Shown: positions 52,542 to 64,000 of the stretch, one piece after another
How positions within the stretch are numbered: the stretch's first letter is position 1
Layout: every line of letters starts with the position of its first letter
DNA from: Plantago major
Lineage: Eukaryota; Streptophyta; Magnoliopsida; Lamiales; Plantaginaceae
Direction of reading: 5' to 3'
Assembly: GCA_026545765.1 (NCBI GenBank)
Contig: CM048839.1
Span: 58,773,677 to 58,837,676 of the forward strand
DNA: 64,000 nucleotides
Position numbers and translations under genes: made by a program
The notes under the pieces: model-generated
Databases searched by the model: none
What the model was told of the DNA's origin: nothing
The model's input: only the letters and a program-made list of their open reading frames with translations

Positions 52542-53594
52542 ATGCTCCGCCACCGCATATCACCATCACCGGCACCCTCTCCGACACCTATCTCCTCAAC
52601 ATCATCATCATCATCCTCATCAACACAACAACAACAGACACAATCTAAACTTCCAGTTGACTTCAGCCCACCGTTAATCGCCATGGTCGTCATAATCGTC
52701 ACCGCCTTCATCATCATCACCTACTCCCGCCTCCTCTCTCGCCACTGCCTCCACACCTACCGCAAATTCCGCCGTTGGCGCCGCCGTCGCCGCCGCTACG
52801 TCCTCTCTACCACCGCCGGAGACATCGACTCCCCACCTCACCACCTATTCGACGAGCAATTCCATGTGCTCTCCCCATACGGACTCGACGAATCAATCAT
52901 CAAAACTATTCCTCTCTCCATCTACACAGCAGCAAGGAAAAGCGGCGGCTTCCATGATTGCGCCGTTTGTTTGCTCGAATTCGAACTCAACGACTACGTC
53001 CGTACACTCCCGATCTGCTCTCACGCTTTCCATGTCGATTGCATCGACATCTGGCTCCGATCTCACGCCAATTGCCCTCTCTGCCGCGCCGGAATCTCGC
53101 CCTTCACTCCGCTGATGGCGGCCAGGATCCGTCCGAGCCTGGACGACATCGTAATCGAAATCGAATCCGATCCGATTGACCCGATCGCAGAAGAGGAAAC
53201 CGAAATCGAATTAGTCCTGGAACCGAATCGAAGAGATTTCTTACTGAAACGATCGTATTCATTCGGATTCGAGCGTAGTAATTTAGGATCGGAGCAGGTC
53301 CTGGAAGCGGTAACAGCGTCACCGTACAGAAAAAGCTTCTGGAACAAACGGAACCTTATTTCTCAGTCGCCGTTCACAAAACACAGAGTGTTCTCATTCC
53401 GATACTACAGAAGTGGAATGAAATCGCCGTTTCTGAGGCGGCGGAGTATAAGCGGATTCTATCCGCTATCGGAGTCGAACGGATCTTCACGGCGGAGCAA
53501 GTCGTCGTTTGCGAGTCCGATGTTCATGACCAGTAGGTTGCGGAGTGGCGATCCAGAGGCGTTGCTTTCACCGGAGAGGTATAACCGACGGTGA
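52542..53594 (+). CDS. RING-H2 E3 ubiquitin ligase, ATL family
   Basis: A single exon of 350 residues, as is usual for ATLs. A low-complexity Ser/Pro/Gln N-terminus is followed by a membrane span (about 44-62, LIAMVVIIVTAFIII), a basic stretch of arginines (77-85), the GLD motif YGLDESIIKTIPL (113-125), and a RING-H2 finger with C140, C143, C159, H161, H164, C167, C178 and C181. The tail is rich in Ser/Arg/Glu and probably disordered. ATLs are membrane-anchored ligases that present E2-bound ubiquitin to targets, many in defence or hormone signalling. The exact ATL member was not assigned. The frame continues upstream of 52542 without an ATG, so that ATG is taken as the start. Confidence 0.92.
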   Translation: MLRHRISPSPAPSPTPISSTSSSSSSSTQQQQTQSKLPVDFSPPLIAMVVIIVTAFIIITYSRLLSRHCLHTYRKFRRWRRRRRRYVLSTTAGDIDSPPHHLFDEQFHVLSPYGLDESIIKTIPLSIYTAARKSGGFHDCAVCLLEFELNDYVRTLPICSHAFHVDCIDIWLRSHANCPLCRAGISPFTPLMAARIRPSLDDIVIEIESDPIDPIAEEETEIELVLEPNRRDFLLKRSYSFGFERSNLGSEQVLEAVTASPYRKSFWNKRNLISQSPFTKHRVFSFRYYRSGMKSPFLRRRSISGFYPLSESNGSSRRSKSSFASPMFMTSRLRSGDPEALLSPERYNRR

Positions 53595-53920
53595 CAATGG
53601 TGACACGTGGAGGTGTTAATAAATGGGGAAGAGTGTACTTATGGAGGGAATTAATAGGTGTGTCTGTAGTCTGATAGGAGCATTCAATGCATTCAATGGG
53701 GTGGGGTGGGTGATAGATAGATGGCATTTAAAGCTCGTTTTGGGCGGTTCAGTTTTGTGAACGGCATCTCTCTCACTCACTATTTCGTTTCCTTTCCTTT
53801 TTCTCTTTTCTATTTTTCCTACTACTTCTATGTACCTACATTTAATGTAGGTGTATGACTATATGTATAGGGTCCGACCGTGTGATTAGGTTTAATTTTA
53901 TGTACATTTATTTTATGTAC

Positions 53921-53967
<47 letters not shown>

Positions 53968-54030
53968 GTAAGATTCATTCATGAAGGTGGAGATTTGGAG
54001 ATTGATTTAGATGGTTCTCCTATTTTAAAT
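53595..54030. other. ATL 3' flank with an (ATT)n tract
   Basis: GT-rich 3' flank, then a TTTTATGTACATTTA duplication, then about 40 bp of (TTA)n at 53927-53967. No gene was seen. Confidence 0.5.
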
Positions 54031-54812
54031 TGTTGATACGGAACAATGTCAAATCCGTTTAAGACGTTCAAAGACGAATTCTAAGGCGAATTAGTCTGCT
54101 CTCACTAAGGAGCTCGACCAGTTGGTCCGACACCACTGGTCCGACCCTCACAAAGAGTATCCGGACTTTGGTTCTAAGCACGGATAGGTCCGGACACACT
54201 ATCCGACCTATCTCACCACTTGTACCGTCTCTTACGCAAGTATTGGTAGGGAAAGACTAGCTCTGGATCGTATGTCCTAAGGGTCGGACGTCTCGTCACC
54301 TAAAGACCAAGTGTACTGAGCTGGAACAAATAGCTTAGTCCAATCCGGACCATAAAGCCTATCAGGAGGTCCGATCGCAATGCTGAAATACCAACTATGC
54401 CCTCACATGGCTTAGCGAGACTTTGGGTTAAACCTCATGGGCTTTGAGCCCAATAAGACATTGGTGGCATATTGTGAAGTTTACACTTGGCACAATCTTG
54501 TGAGTTACTACATTTAAAGACACATCTATGAATATGGCACATATTCCCATGCTACAGTAAGTCACAATTTTCCATAATCACACTTATACAGAGTAGACAC
54601 TCAATCTCTCTCAAGTAAAGTCTTAGTCCGGTTTGACCCTAAGCAAACCTGACCTACCTTTCTCACCCCCCCCCCCCCCCCCAAGTCCTTGAGCAGGTCC
54701 ATAGCATGACCCGACCCCTTGGAGGTTCACCAGGCGGACTTGGGCTAGCATCCAGGGTCAGGAAAAAGACTTGGTAATCACTTAGTAGGTGTTGTAGATT
54801 TACTCCCCGACA
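54031..54812 (+). mobile_element. 5' LTR of a Ty3-gypsy element
   Basis: Starts TGTTGATACGGAAC and ends CTCCCCGACA, directly followed by a primer-site-like TTTTGGCGCCGTCTGTGGG, of a type common in plant gypsy elements of the TAT group. Length 782 bp. A C-run of about 18 lies at 54665-54682. The 3' LTR is not in the window. Confidence 0.8.
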
Positions 54813-54862
54813 TTTTGGCGCCGTCTGTGGGTAACTTACTAAAAGTCCCGCTCATTTGAACC

Positions 54863-57253
54863 ATGGCAAGAACAAGAAGAACAGCTTGAACAACAGCTAC
54901 TGGAGTTGAAACTCCAACTGTAAGGCCTCGAGGTTGACCTCCGACCAGAGGAAAATATGCTCCTCGGACAAGAGGGCAAGGAGGAAGGAATGAATCTAGA
55001 AGTGAGGAACGCTACTTGAGTGACGGGCACACTGCCAGCGCTTCATCCGGAGATGGAAGAGAGGGTCCGATGCAAACAACTACGATTAATCCTCAAGGAT
55101 GGGAAAACTTGGCTCCTACGGAAGGAGGTTAAGGTCTCTCAGTAGCTGTTCCGAGGGATGGTAACCAAATTCCTCTGACAGGAACACATGGTCCGCCCAG
55201 GTCAGAATTTCACTCTCCCAAATGGCCAAATCATCCGGCCCGGAGATTTTGGGATGGATGGAAACCAATTTTGTCTACTACTCACTACTATCCAAGGGTG
55301 CTTTGGATCTAACAATGTCCAACCTCCTCAAGCTACTCCACCAACTCTGGTTTCGAGGCAAGCTGAGCCTGCGCAATTAAGAAATGAGCAACGTCCTATT
55401 CAAGAAAGAATTAGGCATCCGGAGCAACCTGAGGATCTCTGACAACTTCTCAATAGAAGAGCAGTCGCATTCCAAGGTCAAAGGGAAAGGAGTCGAGACA
55501 GACCAGGAGCCAATGAAGCTGGACCTAGTCATCTGCCTCCCACGCAACCAAGAGTCCGAGACCAAATGGCAAAAAGTGTTCCAGCAATCAATTCGGGGAA
55601 TCACGCACCAATAATGGTAGTTCACCCGAGAACCAGAGAGCAACTTACTCCGGAGGGAATCTATGTTCAACAGAAAGCTCTGGAAACTCAAATAGCCTCA
55701 CTAAGTAAGATCGTGAAGGCGCATGAGAAGGTGAATGAACCTAATCCAAGTCCCCTCACAGAATAAATAAGAAGAGAAGTAAAAAAGCCAGACTCAAGCA
55801 TGCCAATCCTGGAGCATTACTACGGACAGACTTGTCCTTTGGGACATCTGACCCGATATGAGAGCAGAATGTATGCTAATGGTCAGAATGACAAGATGAA
55901 GGTTTTAACTTTCACGAACACTTTGTTCGGAGAGGCTATGGATTGGTGGGTAGCCTTACCTAGCGGAAGCATGAAATCTTGGTCCGACATCAAGATAGCT
56001 TTCGCCAAAGAATTCGCAAAGTCCAAGAAAAAGAAGAGATCCGTAGAGCATCTTGCTGGCATAGTACAAGAAGAAGGAGAGGATCTAAGGAGACTCTTGG
56101 AACGCTTCAATAAGGAGGTGTCAACCGTAGAGTCGCATAGCATAAAAGTGCGGGTCCGACACCTGTATGCCAATACTCTGAATTTCCAGTTCAGAAAGAA
56201 GCTCTCCAAAAGGGAAATCTCAAATGAAAAGGAATTGGAAGATCTCTGTGATAAGTTCTTATATGGAGAGGATTTCAAAAGGAACGTTCCAGTCCGAGCT
56301 AGTCTCAAGAAAGGAAAGGAACAGACGAAGCTGGATACATTCCAGAAGCAAAAGAAATCCGACCAAAGGAGAGAGTACGACACTAGGAGGGAATATCGTA
56401 AAGATAGAACTCCGCCCAGAAGGTATGGAGAATATACCAACCTCAATAGACCGAGATCCGACATCTTGGCCTGTATTGAGGAAAAGAAGCTGGATATGCA
56501 ATGGCCAAAGCTAATCCACAACAATAGGAGAAATAGAGACTCTAAGGAGTATTGCAAGTTCCACAAAAGCAGAGGCCATTCGACTGAGGATTGCATACAA
56601 CTCAAAACAGAAGTGGAACATCTAGCTAGGAGCGGAAAGCTCAAGGAATATGTGCACAATGATGAACCCTCTTGACATGAAAGAATGGAGAGGAGAAGAG
56701 AAGGAAAGGAACAAGAGGTTCACCCTCACCAGTTGCCTCTACCCCCAAAAGGCGGCCTGAGTCGATCCCATGATCAATACCTTGATTATGAGGAAGATCC
56801 GCATATGGAAAATAGGCCATACAGTGGAGTCATCAACACAATTGCAGGAGGACTAGATGGGGGAGATAGCAGGAATGCTAGGGAGCGAACTGCACAACAT
56901 TTGCGAAACAATGATCAATCATATGCCCCTCATGTTCTCAGAGGTACAAATGCTATTACTTTTGATGAAAGTGAAATACCACCCCCATGTTCCGGAGGAG
57001 GAGATTTAGAAAGTCCGAATGTTCCCCTATTTCTTTAGATATTGTAACTTTTAATGTAGCAAAAGTTCTAGTTGATACTGGAAGTTCATCCAACGTAATA
57101 TCGGCTCGGACTCTCACTAGAATGAACATTGGAAATATTGAGTTAAAGAGAGTAGCAACTTCTTTACTAAGGTTCGGAGGAAATGGCGTGCGTCCTAGAG
57201 GGAGTCTCCGACCCCCAATGTCCATGGGAAAGCCTTCGAATCGGGTCACTAAC
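54863..57253 (+). pseudogene. Ty3-gypsy gag and protease region, broken
   Basis: A frame with an early stop begins at 54863. The main open part (55800-56675) has the retrotransposon gag block (MDWWVALP, WSDIKIAFAKEF) and a CX2H knuckle, YCKFHKSRGHSTEDC, typical of the TAT lineage. In another frame the protease motif VLVDTGSSSNVI appears from about 57050. Several stops and shifts separate these parts, so it is not active. Reverse transcriptase and integrase are absent from the window because another element lies at 57254. Confidence 0.8.
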
Positions 57254-59186
57254 TGTGAGACCCCTCGAAAAGAAAATCCTTAGGAACTTATTTAGAAGAG
57301 TAAGTTAAACGTTTAAATAAAGAAACTGACTATCTTCTATTAATCTATAAATTAGTCGTTTCTGGACATTTAATGGAATTACGGCTAACACAATGGCATG
57401 CTTGAACGAGAGCACCACGAAGAGTCGAAGTAACCTCGGGTCGAGATAATACAAATACGCCCCTTCTCAACTATCTTATGTTTAACCGAGGGATTCCAAA
57501 ACTAAGTAACGATTTAAAGGAATCAAAATGACTAAATCGAAAATCTAAAAACGTAAAGAAACAAAAAATCCATTTAAAATAAGTTTTCAAATCAACACTC
57601 GAATCGAACATTATAATGGTCAAATGCATAATGATATTAGACCACAAGCCACAACAAAATAACTAAGTAGTAGATGGTTATGTAACACATGAAAATTTGA
57701 CTATAGTCAACCCAAAAATTTGGTCAATCTCTATCTACACATACTATAAACATACTTGTATACATACTAGTATATACCACCACCTACTCCATTATACACC
57801 ATAAATAGGGGGACACCATCTTCTTCCTCCTTCACTCTCTCCTTCTTCAACCTCCATTAACAAACCTCCATAGCCAAACTCCTTCAAGCTTCACATCTCT
57901 ACATATTCTTCACCATTTCTCACATGCAACTACATATTCCTTATTCTCTCAACATGAGAAAGCTAATGATACATCTCAATTCATGATCAAGCTACAACAA
58001 AGAAGTTAGAAGGTAATGAAATCATACCCATTCATTTTCCTTATTCTTCTATTTCATCCTTTTCACTCTTTTCCCTCTCTAACACATATTAGTCCATTCA
58101 AAACATGCTAGGAACTCAATTTGTAAAGCAAATTTCGAAGTGGAGAAGGAATTGATCCAAAACTCTAAGAAAAAAAGTGTTAAGGTGGGTTAAAAATGTT
58201 CTTCTAAAACTAGTTTTTAATCTTGATGCATGCACATGTTTTTGATGAAATTTTGATGATTATCCTCTTCAAAACTAACATAATTGAGTAATATGATCTC
58301 ACAATCAATTGGGTAACTCATCTAATGGATTGCATGTTGATTTTGAAGTAGAATAAGCTCAAATCTTGAAAATCCCCAAATCCCGTAAGCAATCTGCCCT
58401 TTTTTTTTGTAAAATACAAAATAAATAGTTTCATTCTTTTGTGGTAGTTTAGAATTTAACTAGACATGTAAAACATTATTCTTCATCTCTGAGATTTGGA
58501 ATTAGGTTAAAATGACGTTTAATGAATTAATTAAAATTCACGAAAGATTCAACATTTGAAATGTTGACAGAACATGGTACTGTTAGTAAAACCACTATAA
58601 TCCTTCTTTAAATTGATCAAATTGAGCTAAATCTCTAATAAATGAATGACACATGAGATTTGAATATTTTACAACAAGAATTAGGATATTTGGAGTTCTT
58701 TGAAATATTTCGTGAATATTTTACCATCATTGCTCACTGCATGAACAGTCTAGCTAGATAATTTCTAGGAGACAGCCTATGAATGTGTTTTAGACTCAAA
58801 AATATGTTTTGAATATGAAACACAGTAAGATAGAATATAAAAATTAGAAACACCAGAATTAAGAATGTTAGGCTATTGAAATGTATTTTACAATGAAGGA
58901 CTATCAAACTGTCAGAATCGGCATTTTAAAAACCGAACTTAAATTCGGAGTTCATCATACGAATAACTTCAAGGACTTAACTAAACATTTATAGCTGACT
59001 TGAAACGAGTAAATAAATTATTTTGGAAGCGATTTGACCCTAGGGGTTAACCTTCCCCAAATGGAGAATGAAATTATACGAGGTGGCAATTTGGATTGTC
59101 ACACCTCTATGAAAGTATTTCCACTAAATTTAACTGTTGTCAATAAAAGGGAAGTGTTATGAATAAATAATGATTATAATAATAAC

Positions 59187-59310
59187 CGAGGGTGGCAACC
59201 TCATTAAAAAGATTACAAACGAGGGTGGCAACCTCGCGTAAAAAGAGAACCAAACGAGGGTGGCAACCTCAAGTAAAAAGAGATCCAAACGAGGGTGGCA
59301 ACCTCGAGTA
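59187..59310. repeat. Four copies of a 30-odd bp repeat
   Basis: CGAGGGTGGCAACCTC recurs four times at 31-37 bp spacing. Each unit is a near-palindrome (GAGG...CCTC) followed by an AAAAAGAG-type A-rich spacer. Confidence 0.9.
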
Positions 59311-59334
59311 ATAAGAGTTCATGTTGAACTTTAG

Positions 59335-59640
59335 GACGGTTGTAAGTGCCATGCGAAACGAAGTGCTACATCGCGATATCGCGGTGGGAGCCGCCTCTCG
59401 AGTTCGTAGGGGCCACCTCTAGAGGACCGTTCCTACATAATTAAGCCACCATTGGACAGTTGTAAGTGCCATGCAGAACGAAGTGCTACATCGCTATTTC
59501 GTGGTGGGAGCCACCTCTCGAGTCCGTAGGGGCCACCTCTAGAGGACTGATCCATTCCAAACCGGGCAGTTGTAAGTGCCATGCGGAACGAAGTGCTACA
59601 TCGCACATCACGGTGGGAGCCACCTCTAGAGGACTGACCC
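59335..59640. repeat. Three copies of a roughly 118 bp repeat
   Basis: Each starts near GGACGGTTGTAAGTGCCATG or its variant and runs through AACGAAGTGCTACATCGC, GTGGGAGCC and CACCTCTAGAGGAC. The third copy lacks the middle GAGTCCGTAGGGGC part. Confidence 0.9.
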
Positions 59641-59700
59641 ACAACGCGTGAAATGATTTAATGAATGATTGAGTTAATATGATCCCACCAAAAGGGAAAC

Positions 59701-61301
59701 TGTTAGGAATATCTGTTTAGATTTTGATCAACAACCTAATGACTTATCTTAGCTCAGAAAGGTGGTTAGTACTCTTGGTTCACTTGAACATTGTAAAAGA
59801 GGAAGATCACTAAGTATGTTAGTCTAGCAAATCTTGTATAGGATGTTAGGTCTCTGAATGTAATTTTTATATCTTTGAAGAAGACCAAAAAGAAGGCATC
59901 CGGCAGAAGTGTTCAACAAATTTTAAAGGTTTGAAGACCGCACAAGATTGCTGAAGACGAAGGTCATCAGATACCTATGTCCAGATATCTTGAACAAACA
60001 AGTGTTTTTCAATAAACAAGTTTCACAAAAGATATCTGAGAACACAAGGTTTCTGAACGAGGAAAATTGCCCACAGAAACTTACACTCAAATACCCTGGA
60101 TAAAACTATGTTTCTGGGAAACAATGTTTCAACAGGTATCTGGAGATGTGAAGGTCTCTGGAAAGGGACATGCAATGCTTCAGAAAGCGTGCATAGTTCC
60201 GTTGGCACTACAGGACAAAAATAGTACAATGCAATAAATGCGCAGACAGAGACATCTGAACAAAAGAGGAAATCTCTGAAAAGAGACAATGTCTTCTGCA
60301 GTACTATTTACAAATATCAATAGTTTGAATTTCATTAAGCCTAACGGATACTATTCAAACGGCATGATTTTCAACTATAAATATCAACACTTAGAATGCT
60401 TGAAACACACACCAAGAACTTACATTGAACACACAGAACAAACTTATTCAAGCATACAAGCCTTCAACCTACTTACTCTTTAGCTTACAGTTGCGACTAA
60501 GCTCTTAAATTCTAAGTAGCACGAAAGTTCTAAGTGTCCTGATCCTTAACAAGCATTGCTATCTGTGAAGGAGTTGAATCAAAAGATCAAGCATCTGAGT
60601 TTCATTCTCCAGAACATTTAACATTGACTTGGGTCAGTAAAGAACATATCACCACACATTGTAAAGTGTGTTAAGTGATTCTTGTTCTATAGAGTATTCC
60701 TAAATAACTGAAATGTTAGTAAGACTACTCACCTGACAAACCATCATAACCAACACCTTAAACAGCGTGGAGTACAGGAAGTACTTAGTTTAGGAAACTA
60801 AGGAATAACTCCAAGGTTACTGAGCATAGGAAGTACTTAGTCTGGGAAACTAAGGAGCAGCTCAAAGGTTTCTGAGTATAAGAAGTACTTGGCTGGGAGT
60901 CGGGGAATAACTCAGGGGGAACACTTGGTTGGGAACCTAGTGTATTTAGGAATCGAGAGAAGAAATTTGTAAGGTGAACTCATTTATCTGTCTTAGTGGA
61001 TTTCAGGTCTGAGAAAGGCCGAAGTGGATTAGTTGAAGGATTACGCCACTTTCAGATACCACTATAAAAGACGTGTTATTTACTTTCAGCAATTTACTTA
61101 TCGTTCTCTTTATCCTGCTAAGTATTTAAACACATTATTTCTTGCTGAGCACGTGCACTTATTACAGAAAAGTCTTCCGCTCTCTGAAATTAAGTATCAG
61201 ATCTTCACAGATATCTGAGAAATTGTGTTTATCGATAAAAGTTGTAAAAGACTATTCAACCCCCCCTCTAATCTTTTCCTTTGCCGTTATCTGGACCAAC
61301 A
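59701..61301 (+). mobile_element. 5' LTR of a copia element (Sirevirus-like)
   Basis: Starts TGTTAGGAATATC and ends GGACCAACA, followed by AG and the primer site TGGTATCAGAGC at 61304. That site matches initiator-methionine tRNA priming used by copia elements. At 1601 bp it is long for copia, which fits the Sirevirus group. GTACTTAGT and CTAAGGA phrases repeat between 60778 and 60955. Its first 500 bp are also found inverted at 16990-17478. Confidence 0.85.
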
Positions 61302-61407
61302 AGTGGTATCAGAGCGGGAGGTTCCCAAGCCTTCTGCACTGAACCTAGATCCCAGATAAGTCTTTTCACCTACACTTGATTTGTCTGTTTAGTGTGTTTA
61401 CTGCAGG

Positions 61408-63121
61408 ATGTCTTTAAGTGACGCTCCAATTCTCAAACCAGAGAACTATGAGAAATGGAAGAACAACATGATGCTCCACCTAGAAGCCATCAGTGACGAA
61501 ATGATCGAAGTAATAAAGAATGGCCCCATAGTCATTCAACAACTCAAGCAGGTCATGGAGGTTTCTAATGGTAGAGACAGAGTTCCCACTGATGAAGAAC
61601 CAAGTGGTGGTTCCTCACAAACAGGTGCGTCAACCAGTGGAAGACCTACTGGTCAAGTTGTTTATGAGCCAAAGCCCAGAGAGCTCTGGACAACGGAAGA
61701 TGCCAAGAGAAATCGACTAGATGGTCAGGCTCGCAATATCATCATACGTTCCACTCCAGAGCACATACAGTGTAAACTGTGGGGTGCAAAAACGGCGAAA
61801 GTGGCCTGGCAACTAATTGAAGAAATCTGTGCTGGCACTGAGAAAACAAAGGAAAATAAGTTCGAAGTTTTGAAGCTTAAATTCCAAAACTTTAAACAAG
61901 GTCTCACAAAGACTCTTGAAGAACTAGATTTTCGGTTCACAACATTGATGAGTGAAATGGCTGCACTTGGTGAAAGTGAGAGATACTCTAACTCTGAAAA
62001 GGTTAAGACTATTGTGAGAAGCTTGAATCAAAACTGGGAACATACTCAGTATTTTTATTTCAACCAAGGAACGCCAAATATCACTCCAGCAGAACTCTTT
62101 TCCCACTTAGCTACTGTCAACTATGAAACTACTCAGAGAGAACAAATAATTGCTAAGAAAGTTCACAATGTTGCTTTAGTAACACAAGGTACTTCTGAAA
62201 AGAAGGATACCAAAGAAATGACTGAGGAAGATGCTCTTGCTGTGAAGCAAATGAGAAAATATGTCAGTCGGGATTGAGAGAAGAAAAGCCAAAGAGAAGC
62301 TGAAAAAGCATCTAGGCTCAAACTATCACCAGTACAAAAATATGCAGCTGTCAAGCTCGTTGAACAAGCCGGCTCAGCAAGCATCTAGTACTGAGGAAGT
62401 AGAAATCGGAAATGATATCTGTTTCTATTGTCAGAAACCTGGTCATTTTAAAAGAGACTGCCCTGTTTTCGATAAGCTAAAGACAGGTGACAAGAAAGAT
62501 AGAAGAAACTTCAAGAGAGGTCAGAGAGCTATGCTCACTGAAGAAAGGAAAAAGATTCAAATCCAACTGGATGCTGTTGATATTGAGTCAGAATCTGAGG
62601 AAGAAGACTCAAATGACTCCAAACTACCTTCTCCAGAATTATGTGGCATCACTCATGAATTGGTTGACTTTTGTCAAAAGAGAAGGGAATTATGTGGGGT
62701 TGCTGTGGAGATCTATTCAGATTGCTCCAACATTGTGCCTTGCCTAATGGCTGACGAGGTAACCAACATTTCTCAATTCATAAATTATGAGAGTGATGAG
62801 GAAGAAATCAGAAATTTAGAATATCTCAGAAGAGAACTTGATCTCTACAAAAGGGATTTCAAATGGTCCGAGCTAGAGCTGACATTTTTGAAGAAGAAAA
62901 TAATTCTCTTGAGAAGGAAAATTCACAATTACTCAAGATATCTGAGAAAAATGATGCTGAAAATGCATTTTTCAAAGCACAGATATCTGAGACGGAGAAG
63001 TCACACAGAAAGGCAATGGATATACCCCAAAAGGAAAATAAAGATCTTCTTTCTAAAAATGAGTAACTCAAAAAGAAAGAACTATCTTTTCAATCCTATG
63101 CCAAAGCTAGTGACATTCTAA
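61408..63121 (+). pseudogene. Copia gag with frame breaks
   Basis: The first open part (61408-62277, 289 residues) has the UBN2-type gag block with LWGAKTAKVAWQLIEEI and LKLKFQNFKQG. The frame then closes at a TGA, and the next part (from 62261) carries the zinc knuckle CFYCQKPGHFKRDC in another frame. A third part (about 62863-63066), back in the first frame, encodes a coiled coil rich in Glu, Asn and Lys, as Sirevirus gag proteins have. The two shifts indicate an inactive copy. Confidence 0.8.
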
Positions 63122-64000
63122 CTGAAGTACACTCTTATTTAAGAGATCCTTCAGAAAAGGGAGGACTTGGGCTGAACACACAAATAAATAGTTCTACTAC
63201 TCTGAATAAGAGTGACGAAAGAATAACATTTGTTAGTGCTCAGCAAGATGGTTCTCAAATAACCTACAACATTGGTCAGAAAGCTAAGGTTGTTGACAAA
63301 GGAAAGGCAGTCGCGACCAAACCTTTGTGGGAAAAATAAGTCCAAAAGAAAAGCGTGGAACGCGTTTACGTAAGAAACATAACACTGAAAAGTGTAATCA
63401 CCGACAGTGCTATGTCTCTCAGAAAGGAAAAATTGCGGGAGCAGGCAGATTTTCCAACATCACGTTTTCTGGAAAGAAAGACGTTCCAGAGACTAGCAAG
63501 CTCCTGAGAAGAGAACTCAGATAGCACCAGGTGCTCGAAATGGCATTGGTTATAAATCCATCGGGAAATAACTCGCTCGCGAGTATAAACAAGAGCAAGA
63601 ACGATGGATGAAAGCCAGGATTGCACATAACAATCATCAGAGGTGGAAGAAAGAACAGTTTGCGACCACTCTGAATGCCAGGGCTAGAAGAAATCTGGCA
63701 AGGAAAGCTAAGTTTGCTGAAAAGCAGACTTAGCAATCTGATAGGTATCTGAAAGCACCACGAGGAGCACCAAGGAACACACCAAGAAGGAAAATAGCTT
63801 TAAATGATAATGACAAGACAAAAGAAAACTCCAAAGAAGTTCATTCAGAAATGGATTCCTACAGGGAGATTCTTTAGTCCAGAGGGTTCCATTGTTGGAA
63901 TGAGAGCCTAACTCTATGTTTCCTGTTTTGTGCAGAATACTCTGAGGAAGAATCCGAAGTGGCATTTTTATAGTGGATGTGGGAAGCACATGACAGGAGA
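63122..64000 (+). pseudogene. Copia polyprotein start, decayed and cut by the window
   Basis: Basic fragments rich in Lys, Arg and Gln (for example NARARRNLARKAK) precede a stretch near 63950-64000 with YSGCGKHMTG. This corresponds to the protease-region DSGCSRHMTG motif of copia elements, with Asp replaced by Tyr. Several stops interrupt it. The remainder of pol and the 3' LTR lie outside the window. Confidence 0.65.

Larger units (their letters stand above)
57254..59700 (+). mobile_element. Second LTR-type insertion with internal tandem repeats
   Basis: Begins TGTGAGACCCCTCGAAAAG inside the gypsy protease region. A possible end TGGATTGTCACA is at 59103, pairing TGTGA with TCACA. TATA-like ACCATAAATAGGGG at about 57800 precedes a CT-rich leader, as in an LTR promoter. 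It continues into two tandem arrays (59187-59310 and 59335-59640). The 5 bp flanks (CTAAC, CCTCT) do not match, so the right boundary is unsure. Confidence 0.45.

Noticed and set aside
55883..56659. 258-residue minus-strand frame
   Set aside because: It is the antisense shadow of the gypsy gag frame, which has recognised motifs.

Overview
This window is nuclear DNA from a flowering plant. The supporting signs are GT-AG introns, AT-rich intergenic DNA, dense plant-type transposons (Stowaway, Tourist, CACTA, hAT, LINE, SINE, TRIM, copia and gypsy) and genes typical of eudicots. The species cannot be fixed from the sequence. No bacterial, plastid or mitochondrial block was recognised, and no intact tRNA or rRNA gene was seen.

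Five protein genes look intact. PDV2 (plastid division, + strand, 3773-10396) has two exons separated by a 5.8 kb intron holding a CACTA element and a TRIM. A class 1 phytoglobin (+ strand, 11262-15645) has the three ancestral globin introns plus a proposed extra intron just after the start codon. A DC1 zinc-finger protein (- strand, 39302-33835) has two exons joined by a 4.7 kb intron with an apparent GC-AG boundary. An IMP1-like mitochondrial inner membrane protease (+ strand, 42152-42649) is a single exon. A RING-H2 E3 ligase of the ATL family (+ strand, 52542-53594) is also a single exon. These genes are not functionally linked; they are islands in repeat-rich DNA.

Relics include a PDR-type ABCG transporter fragment (27698-28310) abutting a LINE ORF1 zinc-knuckle fragment, a LINE reverse-transcriptase tail (22811-23345, - strand), and a hAT transposase relic with in-frame stops (41252-41755).

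Layout: 1-3600 AT-rich DNA with minisatellites; 3.7-10.8 kb PDV2; 11-15.7 kb phytoglobin with MITEs and a SINE in its introns; 16-33.8 kb gene-poor, with LTR remnants, a pair of opposed CACTA elements carrying CCACCA-type cargo, LINE pieces and the ABCG relic; 33.8-39.3 kb the DC1 gene, whose intron holds a solo LTR nested in a Stowaway; 40-46 kb hAT relic and IMP1-like gene; 46.3-49.1 kb a complete CACTA element with nested insertion; 49-52 kb MITE cluster; 52.5-53.6 kb ATL gene; 54-64 kb a nest of a gypsy element, a second long-LTR sequence and the 5' end of a long-LTR copia element running off the window.

The most notable signals are the CACTA family with GCGACGGATA subterminal arrays and its GGT/CCA-rich cargo, which recurs in other repeat contexts; the GC-AG intron; the extra phytoglobin intron; and several nested insertions whose order can be read from target-site duplications. 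No clearly new multi-gene system was found.
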